DNA of 13,553 nucleotides from an uncultured Eubacteriales bacterium (lineage in GTDB: Bacteria; Bacillota; Clostridia; Oscillospirales; Oscillospiraceae), in the NCBI GenBank assembly GCA_900313295.1, contig OMQS01000044.1, forward strand, positions 1-13,553. Direction: 5' to 3'. The translations under genes were made by a program, and so were the position numbers. Positions within the stretch are counted from its first letter, which is position 1. Each line of letters begins with the position of its first letter. Of this stretch, positions 6,302-12,888 are shown one piece after another. The notes beneath the pieces were generated by a model. The model saw only the letters and a program-made list of their open reading frames with translations. It had not been told where the DNA came from and made no database searches.

Positions 6302-8896
6302 ATGGCTGAGCTGACCCCCATGATGAAGCAGTATTTGGAGATCAAGGAGCAGAACAAGGACTCCATCCTGTTCTTCCGTCTGGGCGATTTTTATGAGATG
6401 TTCGGCGCCGATGCCAGGACCGCCTCCCGAGAGCTGGATCTCACCCTCACCACCCGCGACAAGGACAAAAATAAGTCTTTTGACGAAAAGGTGCCCATGT
6501 GCGGCATCCCCTACCACTCCTCCGAGGGCTACATCGCCCGCCTCATCGCCAAGGGCTACAAGGTGGCCATCTGCGAGCAGACGGAGGATCCCGCCACGGC
6601 CAAGGGGCTTGTGAAGCGGGACATCATCCGCGTGGTCACTCCTGGTACGGTGCTGGACGACGCCTCCTTGGAGGCCGGACGCAGCAATTTCTGCGCCGCC
6701 GCATGGCTGGAGGGGGAGTGCACCGGCTTTGCCGCCTGCGACATTTCCACCGGCCAGACCCACGCTACCGCCTTTTTCGGCCGTGACGCCGCCGTGCATA
6801 TGCTCAACGAGGCAGCGCGTTTTTCTCCGGCGGAGATCATTATGAACCCTGCCGCCGCCGAGGACGCCGCCCTGCGTATGCTCACGGAGAACAAGCTCTC
6901 CTGCCACAGAGAGATACGCGAAACACAGGTGCAGACCGCCCGCACTCTGCTGGCCGCCCAGTTCGGCGAGCAGGCTCTCGGCCGTCTTCCTCGGGAAAAT
7001 CCCGCGGCGCTGCTGGCGCTGGGCAACCTCTTGGGCTACCTGCACGACACCCAGAAGGGCGACCTGTCCCACATCGACACGCTGGACTATTACGAGCAGG
7101 GGCAGTTCATGGAGCTGGACATCACGGCGCGGCGCAATCTGGAGCTGACGGAGACCCTTCGCAGCAAGGAGAAAAAAGGCAGCCTCCTCTGGGTGCTGGA
7201 CAAGACAAAGACCGCCATGGGCGCCCGTATGCTGCGCAGCTGGCTGGAGCGTCCGCTTCTCAGCGTGCAGGACATTGACCGCCGCGCCGACTGCGTGGAG
7301 CGTCTGGTGAATGACACCGTCACAAGGGAAGAGCTGATGCGGGCGCTCTCCGGCATCGGCGATATGGAGCGGCTCATGAGCCGCATCGTCTATGGCAGCG
7401 CCGGTGGGCGCGACCTGGTGGCGCTGCGCATGGCCATGGAAAAGCTGCCCGCCGTCAAGGAGCTGCTGGCCGCCTTCCCCAAGGGGCGTCTGCGGGAGCT
7501 GTACCGCACGCTGGACACGCTGGACGATCTGGCGCAGCGCATTGCGGACACCTTGCAGGACGAGCCGCCCTTTTCCGTGCGGGAGGGCGAGTTCATACGG
7601 GACGGCTTCCATCCGGAGGTGGATCGCCTTCGTGGCATCCTCCACGGCGGCAAGGGGCTTATGGCCTCCATGGAGGCGCAGGAAAAGGAGAAGACCGGCA
7701 TCCGCACCCTGAAGATCGGCTATAACAAAGTCTTCGGCTACTATATCGAGGTGTCCAATTCCTTCAAGGATCAGGTGCCCGACACCTACATCCGCAAGCA
7801 GACCCTGGTAAACGGCGAGCGCTACATCACCCAGGAGCTGAAGAATCTGGAGAGCGACATCCTCACCGCTGCCGACCGCGTTTCGGCGCTGGAATATGAG
7901 CTGTTCACGGAGCTTCGTCTGGCCGTGGCCGGTGAGGTGAGCCGCATTCAGGCGGCGGCCTCGGCGGTGGCGGAGCTGGACAGCCTGTGCTCCCTTGCGG
8001 CGGTGGCCGTGAGCAACAACTACTGCCGCCCCACGGTGGACGACTCCGACGTGCTGGAAATTCACGACGGACGCCATCCGGTGGTGGAGAAGATGCGCCC
8101 CGACGCCCTCTTTGTGCCAAACGACACCTATATGGGGCAAAAGGAGGGGCGCGCGGCCATTATCACAGGCCCCAACATGGCGGGTAAATCCACCTACATG
8201 CGGCAGGTGGCGCTCATCGTCCTGCTGGCGCAGATCGGCTCCTTTGTTCCGGCGAAGAGCGCCCATCTGGGCGTGGTAGATCGCATTTTTACCCGCATCG
8301 GCGCGTCCGACGACCTCTCCGCCGGCCAGTCTACCTTCATGGTGGAGATGACCGAGGTCAGCAACATTCTCCACGCCGCCACGAAAAACAGTTTGCTTAT
8401 TCTGGACGAGATCGGACGGGGCACCAGCACCTTTGACGGCATGAGCATCGCCCGCGCCGTGCTGGAATACTGCGCCGACCCCAAAAAGCTGGGGGCAAAA
8501 ACCCTTTTTGCCACCCATTACCACGAGCTTACCGACATGGAGCACAGCCTTGCCGGCGTGCGCAACTATAACATCGCCGTGCGCGCCCGCGGGGACGAGA
8601 TCATCTTCCTGCGCAAGATCGTCCCCGGCGGTGCCGACCGCAGCTACGGCATCGAGGTAGCCCGGCTGGCGGGTCTGCCGGAGGGAGTCATCGGCCGCGC
8701 CAGGACCATCCTGCGGGAGCTGGAGGAGCAGGCCGGCAAGGAGCCGGCACCTCTGCGGCAGGAGGACGATCAGGTGTCCCTGGCGGCCGTGGCGGAGGAG
8801 GAAGTGCTCGCCCGCCTGCGTCGGGAGCAGGTGGACACCCTCTCCCCTCTGGAGGCGCTGAACCTGCTGTACGAATTAAAGCAAAAGCTGCAATAA
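6302..8896 (+). CDS. mutS: DNA mismatch repair protein MutS
   Basis: Clamp-like ATPase that finds mispaired and looped bases and recruits MutL. The 864 residues are the usual length for MutS (not MutS2). The mismatch-binding domain has FFRLGDFYEMF with Phe30 and Glu32, the Phe-X-Glu wedge. The connector, lever and clamp domains follow. The ATPase has Walker A GPNMAGKST (623-631), Walker B LILDEIGRGTSTFDG with Asp702 and Glu703, and ATHYHEL. A QVSLA motif near the C-terminal end of the ATPase resembles the beta-clamp-binding QLSLF. The tail LSPLEALNLLYELKQKL is the conserved C-terminal HTH/dimerization segment. The ATG at 6302 begins the typical MAELTPMMKQYLEIKEQ, yet its ribosome binding site is poor: AAAGATGTG (6286-6294), 7 b upstream. 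It lies 106 b after mutL and 199 b before miaA. Confidence 0.97.
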   Translation: MAELTPMMKQYLEIKEQNKDSILFFRLGDFYEMFGADARTASRELDLTLTTRDKDKNKSFDEKVPMCGIPYHSSEGYIARLIAKGYKVAICEQTEDPATAKGLVKRDIIRVVTPGTVLDDASLEAGRSNFCAAAWLEGECTGFAACDISTGQTHATAFFGRDAAVHMLNEAARFSPAEIIMNPAAAEDAALRMLTENKLSCHREIRETQVQTARTLLAAQFGEQALGRLPRENPAALLALGNLLGYLHDTQKGDLSHIDTLDYYEQGQFMELDITARRNLELTETLRSKEKKGSLLWVLDKTKTAMGARMLRSWLERPLLSVQDIDRRADCVERLVNDTVTREELMRALSGIGDMERLMSRIVYGSAGGRDLVALRMAMEKLPAVKELLAAFPKGRLRELYRTLDTLDDLAQRIADTLQDEPPFSVREGEFIRDGFHPEVDRLRGILHGGKGLMASMEAQEKEKTGIRTLKIGYNKVFGYYIEVSNSFKDQVPDTYIRKQTLVNGERYITQELKNLESDILTAADRVSALEYELFTELRLAVAGEVSRIQAAASAVAELDSLCSLAAVAVSNNYCRPTVDDSDVLEIHDGRHPVVEKMRPDALFVPNDTYMGQKEGRAAIITGPNMAGKSTYMRQVALIVLLAQIGSFVPAKSAHLGVVDRIFTRIGASDDLSAGQSTFMVEMTEVSNILHAATKNSLLILDEIGRGTSTFDGMSIARAVLEYCADPKKLGAKTLFATHYHELTDMEHSLAGVRNYNIAVRARGDEIIFLRKIVPGGADRSYGIEVARLAGLPEGVIGRARTILRELEEQAGKEPAPLRQEDDQVSLAAVAEEEVLARLRREQVDTLSPLEALNLLYELKQKLQ

Positions 8897-8926
8897 ATTC
8901 CATTCCCTGCACCCCTTGAAACGCTT

Positions 8927-8977
8927 CCGTAGGGGCGGGGTTTTACCCCGCCCGTGGGAGGGGCAGAGCCTCTCCCC
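8927..8977 (+). repeat. Tandem GC-rich hairpins after mutS
   Basis: The first hairpin is GGGCGGGG (8933-8940) with CCCCGCCC (8946-8953) around TTTTA. The second is GGGAGGGGC (8956-8964) with GCCTCTCCC (8968-8976) around AGA, with one G-T pair. Its start CCGTAGGGGCGG matches the degenerate copy at 4224-4250. It looks like a dispersed intergenic palindrome rather than a terminator, because no T run follows. Confidence 0.6.
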
Positions 8978-9020
8978 TGCGCACCATAGGAAACTCACCG
9001 CACCCCCTTGCAAAAAAACA

Positions 9021-9063
9021 TGTCATTGCGAAGCCAGTGCGCACACTGGCTGTGGCAATCCGT
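9021..9063 (+). repeat. Palindromic CATTGCG element, copy B
   Basis: This 43-b element has the same flanks as copy A at 4171-4215. The inner stem AGCCAGTG (9032-9039) pairs with CACTGGCT (9044-9051) around the loop CGCA, and the outer stem ATTGC (9025-9029) pairs with GCAAT (9055-9059). The internal loop (GA against GTG) is also the same as in copy A. It lies 32 b upstream of the miaA start, ending 17 b before its ribosome binding site. Confidence 0.8.
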
Positions 9064-9095
9064 ACCCCCTCACTTTCCACGAAAGGAGCCCTACC

Positions 9096-10040
9096 ATGGA
9101 CAACCGTATTATTTGCGTCGTCGGCCCCACCGCCACCGGCAAGACCAAAATGGGCGTGGCGCTGGCCAAGCGCTTCGGCGGCGAGGTGGTGTCCGTGGAC
9201 TCCATGCAGATCTATCGGGGCATGACCGTGGGCACCGCCGCCCCTACGCCGGAGGAGATGGAGGGTGTGCCCCACCACATGATCGCCGTGGCCGACCCGC
9301 GGGAGAGCTGGTCGGTGGCCGGGTTCACGGAGCAGGCCGACCGCTGCGTGCAGGACATTCTCCGGCGGGGCAAGCGCCCTGTTCTGGTGGGCGGCACGGG
9401 GCTGTATCTGGACTCTCTGGTGGCCGGCCGCACCTTTGCCCCCGGGAGCAGCGGCGGCGAAACGCGAAAGGCGCTGCAGGAGGAGCTTTCCCGTCGGGGC
9501 GTAGAGGCGCTGTACCGCGAGCTTGCGCAGGTGGATCCCGTCTGCGCGGCGCGGCTCCATCTCAGCGACGAGAAGCGTATTCTTCGCGCGCTGGAGGTAT
9601 ACCGTCAGACCGGCGAAACTATTACGGAGCACGACGCCCGCACCCGTGGCCTGCCGCCCCGCTATGAGGCGTACTACATCGGCCTGAGCTTTCGGGAGCG
9701 CGCCGATCTCTATGCCCGCATCGACCGGCGGGTAGACGCCATGGTAGACCGCGGTCTTTTGCAGGAGGTGGAGCGGCTGCTCCAAAGCGGGCTGCCGGAG
9801 GACGCCACCGCCCTGCAGGCCATCGGCTATAAGCAGTTTCTGGCCGTCCGGCGGGGGGAGGCCACGGCGCAGGAGGCCGTGGAGGAGGTGAAGCTCCGCT
9901 CCCGCCAATACGCCAAGCGCCAGCTCACCTGGCTGCGGCGCAACGAGGCCATCCACTGGATCCTCTGGGAAAAAGAGCCGAATTTCCCGATGGGGCTGCA
10001 AAATGCGACAGAATATCTCACCGCCCAGGGCTTAGGATAG
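9096..10040 (+). CDS. miaA: tRNA dimethylallyltransferase MiaA
   Basis: Transfers the dimethylallyl group from DMAPP to N6 of A37 in tRNAs reading UNN codons, making i6A, the substrate of MiaB. The 314 residues fit the family. Features are the P-loop GPTATGKT (10-17), DSMQIYRGM (35-43) for tRNA A37 recognition, [20 protein letters not shown], the [12 protein letters not shown] segment, QAIGYKQF and [10 protein letters not shown]. The start ATG 9096 is set by GAAAGGAG 7 b upstream and by [17 protein letters not shown] beginning right at the P-loop strand. The frame is open upstream into the repeats, but that part is not coding. miaA followed by hfq is a widely conserved pair. Confidence 0.96.
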   Translation: MDNRIICVVGPTATGKTKMGVALAKRFGGEVVSVDSMQIYRGMTVGTAAPTPEEMEGVPHHMIAVADPRESWSVAGFTEQADRCVQDILRRGKRPVLVGGTGLYLDSLVAGRTFAPGSSGGETRKALQEELSRRGVEALYRELAQVDPVCAARLHLSDEKRILRALEVYRQTGETITEHDARTRGLPPRYEAYYIGLSFRERADLYARIDRRVDAMVDRGLLQEVERLLQSGLPEDATALQAIGYKQFLAVRRGEATAQEAVEEVKLRSRQYAKRQLTWLRRNEAIHWILWEKEPNFPMGLQNATEYLTAQGLG

Positions 10041-10046
10041 ACTCGG

Positions 10047-10075
10047 GCGGACAAGCATAGAAAAGCATCGTCCGC
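10047..10075 (+). other. Stem-loop in the miaA-hfq gap
   Basis: GCGGAC (10047-10052) pairs with GTCCGC (10070-10075) around a 17-b loop that carries AAGCAT twice. It lies 7 b after the miaA stop codon and 15 b before the hfq ribosome binding site. No T run, so not a terminator. It could protect or control the hfq message; this is inference. Confidence 0.35.
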
Positions 10076-10104
10076 ACCAATACATAGAAAAAGGAGCAGA
10101 CGAT

Positions 10105-10338
10105 ATGCAAAAGGCAAATTTACAGGACATTTTTCTCACCAAGGTGCGCAAGCAGGCCGTTTCCGTCACGGTGTTTCTGATGAACGGCTTCCAGCTGCGA
10201 GGCGTTATCACGGGCTTCGACAGCTTTTCCTTGGTGCTCGACAGCGACGGCCGCCAGCAGTTCATCTACAAGCACGCCGTTTCCACCATCGTCCCCCTGC
10301 GTCCCATCTCTCTGCGAGAGGAGGACGGGGAGGCCTGA
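10105..10338 (+). CDS. hfq: RNA chaperone Hfq
   Basis: Sm-like protein that forms a hexameric ring and helps small RNAs meet mRNAs. The 77 residues include NLQDIFL (5-11; Gln7 and Asp8 match the proximal-face residues Gln8 and Asp9 of E. coli), the Sm1 part [25 protein letters not shown] (21-45, with Phe41 of the proximal pocket), and the Sm2 box YKHAVSTI (55-62) with His57. Distal-face Phe24 is the Gram-positive form. The tail is very short and acidic (REEDGEA), unlike the long tail of E. coli Hfq. AAGGAG lies 8 b before the ATG. It follows miaA by 64 b and precedes the adaptor gene by 16 b, so the three are probably cotranscribed. Confidence 0.96.
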   Translation: MQKANLQDIFLTKVRKQAVSVTVFLMNGFQLRGVITGFDSFSLVLDSDGRQQFIYKHAVSTIVPLRPISLREEDGEA

Positions 10339-10354
10339 CAGCGAAGGAGCAGCC

Positions 10355-11569
10355 ATGAGATCCACTCCCATCTTCAAATTTCTATCCGTCGCGGTGCTGT
10401 TGGCCGTGGCGGCGCTTTTGGGCGTTGAGGCGTACCGGTATTTTCATCAGCCGGTGTCCGTGTCGGTGGCCTATGCGGGGCAGGTGGCCGATTCCATCTC
10501 CGTAAACGGCTGGGTCATCCGGCAGGAAACGCCTCTGCCCGAGGTGTCCGGCACTCTGCTGCGGCAGGTGCAGGAGGGCGAAAAAGTCCACGTCGGCCAG
10601 ACCGTGGCCAAGGCCTACGCCAGCAAGGACGCGCTGGAAACGGTGAAGCAGCTGGAGGATGCGGAGCTGAAGCTCCAGCAGCTCCGGTTTGCTCACAACT
10701 CCTATCTGGACAGCGATGCCGCCTTGAAGGTGGACAGTGATATTTCCGACAGCATTTGTAACCTCCATGCCGCCACGGCGGAAGGGGAGTATTCCACCGC
10801 CATCGGCGAAATGTCCGCCGTGAAATCCGCCGTTCTAAAGCGCAGCTACAGCTATGAGTCGTTGGAGCAGATCAGCGCCGAGATCCAGTCCACCCAGACC
10901 ACCATCGCCTCGCTGCAGGCGCAGCTCTCCGGCGCGTCGGCGGTGCGCACGACTTCGGCGGGCTATTTCAGCGGCTCCACCGACGGCTGCGAGCAGCAGC
11001 TGACGCCGGCGATGCTCTCGGAGCTGACGCCCTCCATGCTGGACGGCCTGCGCGCCGGCACCGCCGTGAAGGGTGCCGGAAAGATCATCACCGGCAGCAC
11101 CTGGTACTATGCGGCAGACGTGGCCGCCGACACTGCCCGCGAGCTTTCCGTGGGGCAGCAGGTGACTCTGCGGCTGAGCAAGGGTCTTGCGCAGGACGCG
11201 GCGGCCTATGTGCATTCCGTCAGCGCCGAGGAGGACGGCCGCATGGTGGTGGTGCTCTCGTGCTCCCAGTACATCTCGCAGGTGACCCTCCTGCGCCACC
11301 AGCAGGGGCAGATCCTGCTGCGGGAGTACACGGGGCTGCACATTCCCTCCGCCGCCCTGCGCATGGACGAAGCGGGGAATCTGGGCGTCTTCTGTCAGGT
11401 GGGGGCTTATGTATACCGCAAGCCGGTGACGCTTTCATATCGGGGCGAGGGCTTCTGCCTGGTGAACAGCGCCGAGGGCGCACAGGGTAAGCGCATCCTG
11501 CGGCAGGGGGATCTGGCGATCTCCACGTCCCAGACGCTGACGGACGGCATGCTCCTGCCCGGAAGCTGA
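10355..11569 (+). CDS. HlyD-like membrane-anchored adaptor protein, orphan
   Basis: A 404-residue protein with an N-terminal membrane segment (about residues 9-24, SVAVLLAVAALLG) and the rest probably outside the cell. A lipoyl/biotinyl-like half-motif follows (about 50-90: VNGWVIRQETPLPEVSGTLL, then VQEGEKVHVGQTVAK), then two stretches with coiled-coil character (about 92-112 and 170-192). A linker carries two LTPxML repeats (LTPAML, LTPSML), and C-terminal beta-rich segments follow, the layout of HlyD/membrane-fusion proteins. Those work with ABC or RND pumps, but no pump gene is next to it. AAGGAG sits 5 b before the ATG and hfq ends 16 b upstream. The next genes are ylmE, sepF and divIVA, so a part in envelope or division work is possible. 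Substrate and partner are unknown; the family call is from layout only. Confidence 0.72.
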   Translation: MRSTPIFKFLSVAVLLAVAALLGVEAYRYFHQPVSVSVAYAGQVADSISVNGWVIRQETPLPEVSGTLLRQVQEGEKVHVGQTVAKAYASKDALETVKQLEDAELKLQQLRFAHNSYLDSDAALKVDSDISDSICNLHAATAEGEYSTAIGEMSAVKSAVLKRSYSYESLEQISAEIQSTQTTIASLQAQLSGASAVRTTSAGYFSGSTDGCEQQLTPAMLSELTPSMLDGLRAGTAVKGAGKIITGSTWYYAADVAADTARELSVGQQVTLRLSKGLAQDAAAYVHSVSAEEDGRMVVVLSCSQYISQVTLLRHQQGQILLREYTGLHIPSAALRMDEAGNLGVFCQVGAYVYRKPVTLSYRGEGFCLVNSAEGAQGKRILRQGDLAISTSQTLTDGMLLPGS

Positions 11570-11600
11570 AAACAGCGCATATACATATGGAAAAAACAGA

Positions 11601-11627
11601 AAAAAGATCGTTTCCAACGTTTTTTTT
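11601..11627 (+). terminator. Weak terminator-like hairpin before ylmE
   Basis: An A-rich arm plus CGTT (11609-11612) pairs with AACG (11616-11619) followed by eight T (11620-11627). The GC core is only two pairs, so termination would be partial at most. It lies in the 78-b gap between the adaptor gene and ylmE. Confidence 0.3.
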
Positions 11628-11647
11628 ACAGCAAGGGAGGAGTTTCC

Positions 11648-12343
11648 ATGTCTATTTCCGAAAACATTGCTGCCATCCGGCAGCAGATCGCTCTGGCGGC
11701 GGAGCGCAGCGGCCGCACTGCCGCGGACATCACGCTGGTGGGTGCCAGCAAGATGAATGACGCCGCCGCCTGTCGGGAGGCCATTGCCGCCGGCATCGAC
11801 GCCCTGGGCGAAAATCGCGTGCAGGAGATGACCCAGAAGCTGGCGGAGGACGCCTATGCCGGTGCGCCTCTGCACTTCATCGGCCATCTCCAGCGCAACA
11901 AGGTCAAGCAGGTGGTGGGCAAGGCGGCGCTGATCCAGTCCGTCGGCTCAGTGGCGCTGCTGGACGAGATAGAGAAGACCGCCGAAAAGCTCTCTCTGGT
12001 GCAGGACATCCTGCTGGAGGTGAACATCGGCGGCGAGGAGGCCAAGAGCGGCTTTGCCCCCGAGGAGCTGGAGGCGGCCGCCCGCTACGCAAAGACCCTT
12101 TCCCACGTGCAGGTGCTGGGGCTGATGACCATTCCGCCGGTGGAAAACGAGCCGCAGGGAAATCTCCCGTTTTTTGCAAAGATGAAGGCACTTTATGTTG
12201 ACATAAATCAAAATATATACGATAATAAGTTAAAGTATCTCTCCATGGGCATGAGCGGGGACTATGCTGAGGCCATTGAGGCCGGCAGCAACATGGTTCG
12301 CGTGGGCACGGCCATTTTTGGAGCCAGAAATTACAGCAAATAA
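11648..12343 (+). CDS. ylmE: YggS/YlmE family PLP-homeostasis protein
   Basis: Binds pyridoxal phosphate and keeps its level and that of amino-acid pools in balance; no catalytic reaction is established for the family. The 231 residues form an alanine-racemase-like TIM barrel. PLP would bind Lys35 in LVGASKMND. Other family boxes are GENRVQE, HFIGHLQRNKVK, EVNIGGEEAKSGF, GLMTIPP, and LSMGMSGDYAEAIEAGSNMVRVGTAIFG at the end. GGGAGGAG ends 5 b before the ATG. In Firmicutes this gene is typically next to sepF, as here, 20 b before it. A stretch at 12190-12240 is far richer in A+T than the rest of the gene and codes LYVDINQNIYDNKLKY; it holds a promoter-like sequence. Confidence 0.94.
   Translation: MSISENIAAIRQQIALAAERSGRTAADITLVGASKMNDAAACREAIAAGIDALGENRVQEMTQKLAEDAYAGAPLHFIGHLQRNKVKQVVGKAALIQSVGSVALLDEIEKTAEKLSLVQDILLEVNIGGEEAKSGFAPEELEAAARYAKTLSHVQVLGLMTIPPVENEPQGNLPFFAKMKALYVDINQNIYDNKLKYLSMGMSGDYAEAIEAGSNMVRVGTAIFGARNYSK
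12198..12226 (+). promoter_or_regulatory. Internal sigma-A promoter for sepF-divIVA
   Basis: A perfect TTGACA (12198-12203), a 17-b spacer and GATAAT (12221-12226, one base off TATAAT) lie inside the ylmE coding sequence. Start would be near 12233, about 130 b before the sepF ATG. The surrounding AT-rich island in a GC-rich gene supports selection for a promoter. Confidence 0.6.
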
Positions 12344-12363
12344 ATGCGGGAGGTTGCGCAGAT

Positions 12364-12849
12364 ATGAGTTTGATGGACGAATTCAAGAAGATCATTCATC
12401 CTTATGACGACGAGGATTACGACTATGAAGAGGAGGAGCAGCAGTTCCCCACCCAGCGTTCCGGACGGGACTCCTATGATGACCGGCGGGACGACCGCCG
12501 CAGCGCCAGCGACGACCGCCGCAGCGGCAGCGACGACCGCCGCAGCAGCAAGGTGGTGAACATCCACGCCACCACCCAGCTCAAGGTGGTGCTGGTGAAG
12601 CCGGAGCGCTTTGAAAACGCCTCCGAGATCGCCGACCATCTGCGGGAAAAGCGCACGGTGGTGCTGAATCTGGAGTCCACCAACAAGGACATCGCCCGCC
12701 GCCTCATCGACTTCCTTTCCGGCGTGGCCTACGCCGGCGACGGCAAGATCAAGAAGGTCTCCGCCAACACCTACATCATCACGCCCTACTCCGTGGATCT
12801 CATGGGCGACCTCATCGACGAGCTGGAGAGCAGCGGCCTGTACCTGTAA
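12364..12849 (+). CDS. sepF: Cell division protein SepF
   Basis: Membrane anchor and bundler of FtsZ filaments at the division site. The 161-residue protein begins with the short amphipathic membrane-binding helix MSLMDEFKKIIHP (1-13). An acidic stretch (15-25) and a linker of repeated Asp-Asp-Arg-Arg (39-60) follow, then the globular SepF domain (about 63-150; KVVNIHATTQLKVVLVKPER, VVLNLESTNKDIARRLIDFLSG, and ITPYSVDL near the end). GGGAGG lies 10 b before the ATG. It starts 20 b after ylmE and ends 39 b before divIVA; ylmG and ylmH, which stand between the two in Bacillus, are absent. The DDRR linker is an in-frame 21-b repeat and probably length-variable. Confidence 0.95.
   Translation: MSLMDEFKKIIHPYDDEDYDYEEEEQQFPTQRSGRDSYDDRRDDRRSASDDRRSGSDDRRSSKVVNIHATTQLKVVLVKPERFENASEIADHLREKRTVVLNLESTNKDIARRLIDFLSGVAYAGDGKIKKVSANTYIITPYSVDLMGDLIDELESSGLYL
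12490..12552 (+). repeat. 21-b tandem repeat in the sepF linker, three units
   Basis: Units at 12490-12510, 12511-12531 and 12532-12552 each begin GACGACCGCCGCAGC and code DDRRS plus two small residues. A diverged DDRR (GATGACCGGCGG) stands just before. Unit length is a multiple of three, so gain or loss of copies would keep the frame. Confidence 0.85.
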
Positions 12850-12888
12850 CGGCGGCCGGATAGAAACGATAGTACGGAGGGATCATCA

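Noticed and set aside
6182..8545. A 787-codon open frame on the minus strand across mutS (similar ones at 2206-4257 and 8943-10001)
   Set aside because: It lies antisense to well-recognised genes, has low-complexity His/Gly/Arg/Leu-rich content, no family motifs, and is explained by few stop codons in the antisense frame of GC-rich genes.
8927..9063. Repeats near miaA as a CRISPR array
   Set aside because: There are only single palindromes, with no regular spacers or repeated units.
8916..9095. Upstream extension of miaA to 8916
   Set aside because: It runs through the GC hairpins and the CATTGCG element, and the P-loop would be placed far too deep. ATG 9096 fits the family.
11579..11589. 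ATATACATATG, the sequence known from expression vectors, before ylmE
   Set aside because: Native sequence surrounds it and no vector parts are present, so it is a chance match. The short frame from ATG 11587 also lacks a ribosome binding site.
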